Assembly: GCF_000165465.1 (NCBI RefSeq)
Contig: NC_017455.1
Coordinates: forward strand, 1,178,001 to 1,242,000
DNA: 64,000 bases
Direction: 5' to 3'
Source: Halanaerobium praevalens DSM 2228
Lineage (GTDB): Bacteria; Bacillota; Halanaerobiia; Halanaerobiales; Halanaerobiaceae
Shown here: piece by piece, positions 57,737 to 64,000 of the stretch
Position numbering within the stretch: the stretch's first letter is position 1
Layout of the letters: each line of letters starts with the position of its first letter
Translations under genes and position numbers: made by a program
The notes under the pieces: model-generated
Database searches by the model: none
Told to the model about the DNA's origin: nothing
What the model saw: the letters and a program-made list of their open reading frames with translations, nothing else

Positions 57737-57829
57737 TTAAGTCCACATTTGGACTAAAAAAGCACTAAATGCCGCAACAGCTAAAACAGCCATTCCAAAT
57801 CCTAAAGTTTTCATTATAATATTTTTCAT
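57737..57829 (-). CDS. Small 30-residue membrane peptide
   Basis: A short frame with a strong ribosome binding site (AAAGGATG before the ATG) encodes MKNIIMKTLGFGMAVLAVAA followed by ten more residues ending QMWT. Residues 8-26 form one membrane helix, preceded by two lysines. It is followed by a terminator hairpin and sits in an otherwise empty gap of about 540 bp. No family was recognised. Small single-helix peptides of this form can be stress proteins, type I toxins or subunits of membrane complexes. Nothing here decides between these. Confidence 0.6.
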   Translation of the reverse strand: MKNIIMKTLGFGMAVLAVAAFSAFLVQMWT

Positions 57830-58041
57830 TCTATCATCCTTTCTTATTACCTTATAAAATTATTAGATGTTTTTAAAATACATATTAATTATATAGATTT
57901 TTAATTTGAAGTCAAGGTTCTTTTTTTACAATTTAATTTTACAAATAATTTCAAATTTTCAACTAAAACAAAGGTCTTTTAATTTTCATCTATAACTAAC
58001 TATATATAGCAAACTTTAAAATTTAGAAAGGGGTTTTTATT

Positions 58042-58386
58042 ATGAAAAAAATATTGATTATGACAATGATCTTAGTTCTTGGCCTAACAATTAATGTTTT
58101 TGCTCATCCACCTGGAAATATTGAAATGAATTTTAACTCTTCAAATCAAATGATCGAAGTTTCTATTTCACACTCTTCTAAAAATAATAGTGAACATTTT
58201 GTAAATGAGGTTGAAATTTATTTAAATGGTAATTTACAAATTGAACAAAATTTTATAATGCAAACAAATGCTAAGAGTCAGTATTTACATTATATGCTTC
58301 CTGGAGCAAAATCAGGAGATACCATAAAATTAGTAGCAAAGTGTAATAAATATGGAGACCTAGAAAGCGAGTTAAAAGTTGATTAA
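58042..58386 (+). CDS. Small secreted beta-sandwich protein, unknown function
   Basis: 114 residues with signal peptide KKILIMTMILVLGLTINVFA, cut before HPPGN. The mature part of about 93 residues alternates hydrophobic and polar residues in short strands (MIEVSISHSSKN, NEVEIYLNGNLQIEQNF, SGDTIKLVAKCNKYGD). It resembles small exported proteins that begin HPP and have a SoxZ or desulfoferrodoxin-like sandwich, but iron ligands are not evident. GAAAGGGG precedes the ATG. It is monocistronic with its own terminator. Confidence 0.75.
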   Translation: MKKILIMTMILVLGLTINVFAHPPGNIEMNFNSSNQMIEVSISHSSKNNSEHFVNEVEIYLNGNLQIEQNFIMQTNAKSQYLHYMLPGAKSGDTIKLVAKCNKYGDLESELKVD

Positions 58387-58434
58387 TTTTTAAACTCTAT
58401 AATCTGTATTCTAATTAATTAGAAAAAATAAATT

Positions 58435-58472
58435 ATAAAAACCGGTTTTAGAAAAATAAATCGGTTTTTATA
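58435..58472. terminator. Terminator after the secreted protein gene
   Basis: ATAAAAACCG pairs with CGGTTTTTAT, extended inward by GTTT/AAAT pairs. T follows on the plus strand and A precedes, so it can work in both directions. Confidence 0.75.
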
Positions 58473-58556
58473 ATTTTAATTTCAATCTATTTAAAAATAT
58501 CTCTAACTACCTCTTTAAACTCAGCATACATTTAGCTCACCTCTTTAATTATATTA

Positions 58557-59393
58557 TTATCTTCCTTTATTTTTATACATGTTTTTATCAGCCTGATTAT
58601 AAATTTCAAAAAGATCTTTTTTGATTGCAGCAGCTGTTGCAAATCCAAGTGAAATTTTAAAGTCATTTAAATATTTATTCTCCGAATTATAATTTTTAAA
58701 TTGATTAATAATTCTTTTACAAATAATTTTAGCTGCTTTAGTACCAGTTTTAGGTAATAAAACAGCAAATTCATCTCCTCCAATTCTGGCTATTATATCT
58801 TCAGTTCTTAAAGTCTTTTTTAAAATTTCAGCGGACTTTTTTAAATATTGATCACCATTAAGATGACCATAAGTATCATTAATAATTTTCAAATTATCTA
58901 AATCACCAATAATAATACTAATTGGATAATTACGCGAATGATTCATTCTTTCCATTTCAGCTTCAAAATAGCGTCGATTATACAAATTAGTTAAACCATC
59001 ATGATAAGAAAGATATTTGATTTCCGCTTCTTGTTCAACTCTTTTGCTAACATCCATTAAATTAACTAATAAATAGCCATTTTCAAGTGGATTAACTCTA
59101 AATTCTATAAATTTATTTTTATTATTTTTAGTTCTAATATTTATTACTTGATTATAATGTTTTCCTTTAGCTATTTTATTTTTAAAATTTTCTCTAACTT
59201 CATTTCTTTTCTCAAAATTAGGAAATGCCAATTTAAAAGCTACATCTAGATTTTTAATATCAGCTAAAGTATAACCAGTTATTTTAGTAGTTAAATCATT
59301 AATATAGATAAATTTTCTATTTTTATCTAAAATAGCTATTCCCATTGTTAAATTATTGAGTATTGTTTTTAAACTTAAATCATTTAACATCAT
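58557..59393 (-). CDS. PAS-GGDEF diguanylate cyclase
   Basis: 278 residues. A PAS domain covers about 8-125 (MGIAILDKNRKFIYINDLTT) and a GGDEF domain about 125-278 (YHDGLTNLYNRRYFEAEM, GDLDNLKIINDTYGHLNGD, ARIGGDEFAVLLPK). The active-site GGDEF is intact, and an RTED five residues before it matches the inhibitory I-site R-x-x-D. No membrane helix, so it is cytoplasmic. It makes cyclic di-GMP in response to whatever the PAS domain senses. Transcribed separately from the upstream ATPase gene. Confidence 0.94.
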   Translation of the reverse strand: MMLNDLSLKTILNNLTMGIAILDKNRKFIYINDLTTKITGYTLADIKNLDVAFKLAFPNFEKRNEVRENFKNKIAKGKHYNQVINIRTKNNKNKFIEFRVNPLENGYLLVNLMDVSKRVEQEAEIKYLSYHDGLTNLYNRRYFEAEMERMNHSRNYPISIIIGDLDNLKIINDTYGHLNGDQYLKKSAEILKKTLRTEDIIARIGGDEFAVLLPKTGTKAAKIICKRIINQFKNYNSENKYLNDFKISLGFATAAAIKKDLFEIYNQADKNMYKNKGR

Positions 59394-59425
59394 ATCACCT
59401 TCTTAGAACATTATTAAATTTTAAC

Positions 59426-61855
59426 TTAAATTTTTATTATATTACCATTTAATTCAGCTGCCCGCTCTGGCTCACAAGTTGTATATAAAATTTGATATTT
59501 TTTTTGATACTGATTAATTAATTTGATAGCATTTTTTCTTCTTTTTGGGTCAAGATTAACTAAACAGTCATCTAAAATAATAAAACCACCTGTTTGCTTA
59601 AATAAATTATCAAAAATTGCAAATCGTAAAGCTAGAGCTGCTGCATCATAAGTACCATAAGATAATAACTCTAATTTACCAGGTAGCTTTTTATTCTTAT
59701 TTGTTTGAATTTGAATTGAAAAATCATCTTCAATTATTCCTTGCTCATACTTGCCGGCAGTTAAAATTTCTAAATTTTTACTAAAGCTCTTAGTTAAAGG
59801 ACTAAAAGAATTTTGATCCATTTCTTTTAATTTTTTTTCAAAAACTTCTTTGATTTTAACTAATTTAGAAGCTCTAGTTTTAGCTTTTTCTAATTTTTCT
59901 TTTAAATTTTCTAATTTATTTTCCATTTCTGGAGTAGATTCTACAGGAAGTAAATTTTCTAGCTCTTTATACTTTTCTATTTTAAGTCTTAAATTTTGAT
60001 TAATTTTCTCTCTTTCTTCTCTTTTTGCTTGCAAACTAGTGACAAATTCTTGTGAGTTCTCATATTGAGCAGGAAGTGAAGCAAGCTGCTCAAGTTTTTT
60101 TGCTAAATTTATTTTTGCTTCTACTTGCTCAGCTAATTTTAATTTCAAATTAGCTAAGTTTTGATAATCAATTTTCCATTCTTCTTTTTTATTTTCTCTA
60201 ATTTTAATTTCAGTTTTCAAATTAGCTAAATCATCTTTTATTTTTTCAATTTCTTTGTCTATGATCTCAATCTCTCTAGCTGCTTTTACTTTTGCTAGTT
60301 GATCTAAATTATTTTCTAGAGAATCTAAGTTAGCACCAGCTAATAATTCTCTAAGCTCTGTATTTTGCCTATTTAGTTCTCTTGCAGCCTCATCTTTTTC
60401 AGCTAACTTTTGTTTTGCTTCTTTTAAATCACTAACTTTCATTTTTCTTTTTAAATTCAAAAACTCTTTTTGATAGCTGTTAAGTTCTTCTTTTAAACTA
60501 GCAAAGTTAATTTCTGCAGATTCAATTTCAATTTCAATTTGATCAGTTTTAATTTTTAAATAGCCATCTGCCTCAATGATTTGGTCCTTGGGAACTGTTT
60601 TTTCTCTATCTACTCCAGCTGTAACTTTTATTTTATCTGATTCAGAAAAATTTATTTTAGCCTTTAATTTAGAAGCTTTGAGACTTGCCTTATTTTGAGC
60701 AATTTTATTTTTAGCTTTTTCTAATTTTTCTAAGTCTTTTTTAGTAAAATTTATTTTTGCTAATATTTCTTTTTGCTTAAGTTTTTCACTTTTGAGCTGC
60801 TTAATTTTTTTTATTTTAACTTCCAATTCTTCTTTTTGGGATAATTTTTGAGACCTTTGTTTTTCTGCTTCTAATTTTTGTGATTTTAATTCTTGTGCTT
60901 GCTTTGTTGATTGCAGTTCAGCTAGTTGCTGTTCTAATTGAGGCCATTTTTCTTTAATTTTTTCTAAAGACTCAATTCTTTCTCTTTTATTTGCTAGTTT
61001 TAATTCGATTTCTACTCTTTGATTAATTTCAGCCTCTATTTTTGCTAATTTTTCTATATCTTTAATTAATTTTTGTTCTTCTTCTTTTAATTTTCTAATT
61101 TCCGAACTTATTTTTTCATATTCTTTTTCATTAATTTTACTTTCTTTAATTTTTAAACGCAGCTTTTCTTTAGCTATAAAAAGATCATAAATTTTGCCAG
61201 TACCAACTTGATAAGGGTTATTAACTCCACGCGCACTATTACTGATAGTATCGGCCTTTAATTTCCATCTTTTTGTTAACTCAGTTAAATTTTCATTTAA
61301 TTTTTGTCTAAATTTATCTATAGAGACTCCGTCTAATTCCATTACAGCTTTTCTTAAAAAAGAATTAATCGTATTAATTAACTCAGGATTCTGCTCAGCG
61401 TTAATCCTAGCTAAGGTTGATTTAATATCTTCCTGACTACTGAAAACTATATTATTATAAGTGCTTTTAGCATATGGAAAAAGATCTTTTTTATAAGCAG
61501 CAATTTTATTTGTCTTTTCAATTCTACGACCATCACTTAGCTCTAAATAACCAGAATAATTATTATTACTCCATTTTTTATAAATTTTATAAGTCTGAGT
61601 CTCAATCTCAAATTTAAGTTCTGCTTCTGCATAATCACCATCAGGATAAGGAAAATAATATTTTTGAAACTCTTTTCCTTCAGTTGTATTTAACTTTATT
61701 TGTGGATTAATAAATAAAGAAGCATAAATAGCATTAATCAGAGTACTTTTGCCAGCTTCATTAGCACCTAAAATGATATTTAAACCATTTTCAAATTTAT
61801 AACTTCGATTATTAATTCCAGCAAATATTTCAGTTTTAAATTCTCTTAATTTCAT
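59426..61855 (-). CDS. SbcC-like AAA ATPase with long coiled coil (pair 2)
   Basis: 809 residues. Walker A ILGANEAGKSTLINAIYA is at the start; two long coiled-coil arms follow; the end has LELLSYGTYDAAALALRFAI (signature) and GGFIILDDCLVNLDPKRR (Walker B). In place of a zinc hook, residues about 390-440 form a short non-coiled segment rich in beta-type residues (INFSESDKIKVTAGVDREK). No C-x-x-C was seen. Its ATG overlaps the stop of the SbcD-like gene by four bases. It is not a close copy of the 872-residue protein of pair 1, which has membrane segments here. Likely a DNA-end processing complex subunit. Confidence 0.87.
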   Translation of the reverse strand: MKLREFKTEIFAGINNRSYKFENGLNIILGANEAGKSTLINAIYASLFINPQIKLNTTEGKEFQKYYFPYPDGDYAEAELKFEIETQTYKIYKKWSNNNYSGYLELSDGRRIEKTNKIAAYKKDLFPYAKSTYNNIVFSSQEDIKSTLARINAEQNPELINTINSFLRKAVMELDGVSIDKFRQKLNENLTELTKRWKLKADTISNSARGVNNPYQVGTGKIYDLFIAKEKLRLKIKESKINEKEYEKISSEIRKLKEEEQKLIKDIEKLAKIEAEINQRVEIELKLANKRERIESLEKIKEKWPQLEQQLAELQSTKQAQELKSQKLEAEKQRSQKLSQKEELEVKIKKIKQLKSEKLKQKEILAKINFTKKDLEKLEKAKNKIAQNKASLKASKLKAKINFSESDKIKVTAGVDREKTVPKDQIIEADGYLKIKTDQIEIEIESAEINFASLKEELNSYQKEFLNLKRKMKVSDLKEAKQKLAEKDEAARELNRQNTELRELLAGANLDSLENNLDQLAKVKAAREIEIIDKEIEKIKDDLANLKTEIKIRENKKEEWKIDYQNLANLKLKLAEQVEAKINLAKKLEQLASLPAQYENSQEFVTSLQAKREEREKINQNLRLKIEKYKELENLLPVESTPEMENKLENLKEKLEKAKTRASKLVKIKEVFEKKLKEMDQNSFSPLTKSFSKNLEILTAGKYEQGIIEDDFSIQIQTNKNKKLPGKLELLSYGTYDAAALALRFAIFDNLFKQTGGFIILDDCLVNLDPKRRKNAIKLINQYQKKYQILYTTCEPERAAELNGNIIKI

Positions 61856-62961
61856 TCTTGCACCTCTTTTAACATTTTATAAGCTAGATCTAGAGCCTGA
61901 CTATCTGTTTCTAATTCAGCTAGAAGTTGATAAGGAAAAGAATTTTCAGCAAAATCTTGAGCAATTGATTCTCTATCTAATTTTCTTTGTAAGTCACTTT
62001 GATCTATTTTAGCATAAAAACAATTATCTTTAAGTTGATTAATTAACTTTTCTCGCTGACAAAACTCTTCTTTAGTTAACTCTCCTTTTAATTTTAAACG
62101 CAATACTTTTTTAGAAACAGCTTGAGCCATTATTTTTTCAACTAAATTTTCTAATTCTAGAAGTGAATCTATTTTTACTTCTAAATCAGAAAAGTGATAA
62201 TTACCTGTTTTTATTCTTTCAGCTTTAACTTCTTTATTTGCTTGTAGTTCTAGATACCAAGCATAACCAGGATGTTTACAATCCATACCATCTGGCTCTG
62301 GAGTTCCATTATTAAATATTTTTTGATTAATAACTTTATCTTGTTGGGGATAAGTTAAATGAGAATGGCCTAATAAACAGAGATCCATTTCCAAATTTAG
62401 AAGTTCTGCTTTGGTCATTTTAAAATAATTATCTCTTAAATCAGGTGAAAAACCAGCTAGAGCTCCATGGGCTAATAATAAATGATAGTTAGCAGCTGCT
62501 TTTTCCTTTAAATTTTTAATCCAAGTTAAGTTATTTTCCGAAGAAAGTTTAGAAGCACAAGGAGCAGGATAAATGGCGGCAGAAATACCAAAATCATGAA
62601 GTAAATAAACTTTTGGTTCAGCTAAAATTAACATCCGACCTTTAATATTTTCTTTAAAATACTGCCATAATTTAGTCATCTCATCTTTATAATCATGATT
62701 TCCAGGTAAAATTAAGATTGCATCTCCAGCAAAGCTATCTAGAATATTAATTGTCTTTTTGATATTTTCTTCTTTAATATTTAATTTGTCAAACAAATCA
62801 CCAGCTACAACTAATAAGTTAGTATTTCTTTTATTAGCCTCTATAATTACATTTTCTAAAGCAAGATAACGAGCGTTTTCCAATTTTTTACTAATTTGAG
62901 GATATTGATTAAACTTCATCCCTAAATGAATATCCCCTGTATGCATAATTTTTAAAGTCAT
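61852..62961 (-). CDS. SbcD-like metallophosphoesterase (pair 2)
   Basis: 369 residues. Metal-binding motifs are intact: IMHTGDIHLGMKF (D-x-H), VVAGDLFDKLN, ILPGNHDYKDEM (GNHD) and LLGHSHLTYPQ (G-H-x-H). By family it is the Mre11-like nuclease partner of the ATPase that follows with a four-base ATGA overlap. GAAGGAGG precedes the ATG. A gene for a protein with a Cys zinc motif lies upstream on the same strand, about 100 bp away. Confidence 0.92.
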   Translation of the reverse strand: MTLKIMHTGDIHLGMKFNQYPQISKKLENARYLALENVIIEANKRNTNLLVVAGDLFDKLNIKEENIKKTINILDSFAGDAILILPGNHDYKDEMTKLWQYFKENIKGRMLILAEPKVYLLHDFGISAAIYPAPCASKLSSENNLTWIKNLKEKAAANYHLLLAHGALAGFSPDLRDNYFKMTKAELLNLEMDLCLLGHSHLTYPQQDKVINQKIFNNGTPEPDGMDCKHPGYAWYLELQANKEVKAERIKTGNYHFSDLEVKIDSLLELENLVEKIMAQAVSKKVLRLKLKGELTKEEFCQREKLINQLKDNCFYAKIDQSDLQRKLDRESIAQDFAENSFPYQLLAELETDSQALDLAYKMLKEVQE

Positions 62962-63059
62962 TACTTCCTCCTTCTAAACTAAGAAATTTAAGCTTATCTA
63001 ATTTTTAAATTGTTGATGCTCCTTGGGCCAAGCCGCTCAGGTTTTCTAGTGCCTAACTT

Positions 63060-63977
63060 CTATAACTCTAGTTCTTCTTTAAAATTATCACATTTAAGAT
63101 TATTACAACGAGCTGCTTTTACTTTATAAACAGCAGTTTTTTTAGAATAATCTAAATCATAATCTAATCTTTGTCCACATTTTTTACAATTAAGCTGATT
63201 TCTAAGCTGATTAAGATAGTTGACATGCTGGCTTAAAGCATTCATATATTCTTTAGTAGAATTAATTTTATTATCTGCAAATAAATTTAAATCTTCAAAA
63301 TTTATTTTGATAGAATAATGTTTAAAAATTTCGACTAAAGAATATTCTATTAGTTTTAAATTTTCCTTTATCTCTTCTTTTCTCGAATCAACTGCTGGAA
63401 TCACAGGCTTTAATTCTAATTTTTTATTTTTTTCTAATGCTTGTTTAGTTAACTCATCAATTAATTGATAATGGAATTTTTCAAATAAATTATTAATACT
63501 TGCTTGTGATTCACCAACTTTTTCTTGAATAAGATTAAATAATATTCGATTAAAAACTGGGTTTTTACGTGTTTTTAAATAATATAAATAATTTTGAAAC
63601 TTCAACTCACCTTTATTGACTAAATTATTTATTTTATCTTTAATTAAAGTTGGGATTTGCGGCCAATAATTAACTATTTCTTGGTCTATAATTTCTATTT
63701 TATTATCTGCAAGCTGCATGAGTTTTTTATAATAACTATTTTCAGGATAAGAGTTAACTGGCTTTAAATCCCAATATTTTAGGATTAACTCTGCAGTTAA
63801 ATCTTGATCTATATTTTCATTTTCCCAAAAATCAGAAGCAGCTAAAATATCATTTTTTAAAAGTTCAATAATTGCAAGATCTATTTCTTGATCATTAATT
63901 TTAATTTTAATCAAAGAATTAATAAAACTTTTGAGACTAGATAAATCATAGGCATAATCAAAATTAGATATATACAT
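63060..63977 (-). CDS. Uncharacterised protein with C-terminal zinc motif
   Basis: 305 residues if translation starts at the ATG at 63977; the frame is open to the window edge, so the true start may lie outside. Mostly helical and acidic, with no recognised family. The C-terminus has NCKKCGQRLDYDL and ARCNNLKCDNF, two C-x2-C/C-x4-C pairs spaced about 25 residues apart that likely bind zinc. It is upstream of the SbcD/SbcC-like pair 2 on the same strand and may be co-transcribed, which makes a DNA-related role possible but unproven. Confidence 0.6.
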   Translation of the reverse strand: MYISNFDYAYDLSSLKSFINSLIKIKINDQEIDLAIIELLKNDILAASDFWENENIDQDLTAELILKYWDLKPVNSYPENSYYKKLMQLADNKIEIIDQEIVNYWPQIPTLIKDKINNLVNKGELKFQNYLYYLKTRKNPVFNRILFNLIQEKVGESQASINNLFEKFHYQLIDELTKQALEKNKKLELKPVIPAVDSRKEEIKENLKLIEYSLVEIFKHYSIKINFEDLNLFADNKINSTKEYMNALSQHVNYLNQLRNQLNCKKCGQRLDYDLDYSKKTAVYKVKAARCNNLKCDNFKEELEL

Positions 63978-64000
63978 TTTCTTATTAATTAATTTCCACT

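Overview
The window reads as low-GC chromosomal DNA from an anaerobic, probably halophilic member of the Halanaerobiales (Halanaerobium or a close relative). This is inference from very AT-rich DNA, a glycine-betaine ABC transporter, a diaminopimelate operon of the N-acetyl type, a CtsR-type heat-shock operator and the general style of the proteins. No rRNA or tRNA is present to settle it.

Left region (1-12730): an accessory region built like an integron. Ten imperfect palindromic attC-like sites of 124-176 bp separate eleven cassettes, all reading on the minus strand. Six cassettes carry one gene each: a Fic protein (cut by the window edge), two PD-(D/E)XK nucleases, a membrane-anchored TPR protein, a DUF4062 protein and an Apea-type HEPN protein. 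Five carry no gene; four of these are one repeated non-coding family and the fifth holds a large possible RNA hairpin. The two ends of each cassette match each other, and not those of its neighbours, for about 14-20 nt, as expected for units that were once circles cut at G^TTAT. One 455-bp cassette occurs twice, apparently identical, with the identity stopping exactly at the predicted cassette boundaries. Upstream of the array, in the same orientation, is an attI-like junction and a tyrosine recombinase gene broken by an IS3-family element. Removing the IS and one copy of its 3-bp target duplication restores a 361-codon reading frame. The cargo looks like anti-phage or conflict genes.

Middle region (13015-31700): clpB under a CtsR-like operator; an XerC/D-type recombinase; a dapA-dapB-dapH-aminotransferase operon; NADP-type glutamate dehydrogenase; a glycine-betaine transporter (ATPase, binding protein, permease) divergent from a cshA-type DEAD-box helicase, with strong sigma-A-like promoters on both sides that are each followed by a terminator-like leader hairpin; and a fused phosphoesterase-like/glycosyltransferase with a flippase-like membrane protein.

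Right region (30680-64000): a maltodextrin-type operon (GH31 glucosidase, malE, malF, malG, lacI-type regulator); an ADP-ribosylglycohydrolase/PRPP-synthase-like pair; mgtE; a cyclic-nucleotide-domain/DUF2225 protein; two separate SbcD/SbcC-like gene pairs; pyruvate carboxylase; a YihY protein; a compact primary-type sigma factor; a C1B peptidase; a TraB-family membrane protein; a short-chain dehydrogenase; a small alarmone synthetase; a 30-residue membrane peptide; a small secreted protein; and a PAS-GGDEF diguanylate cyclase. This part is ordinary housekeeping and regulatory content.
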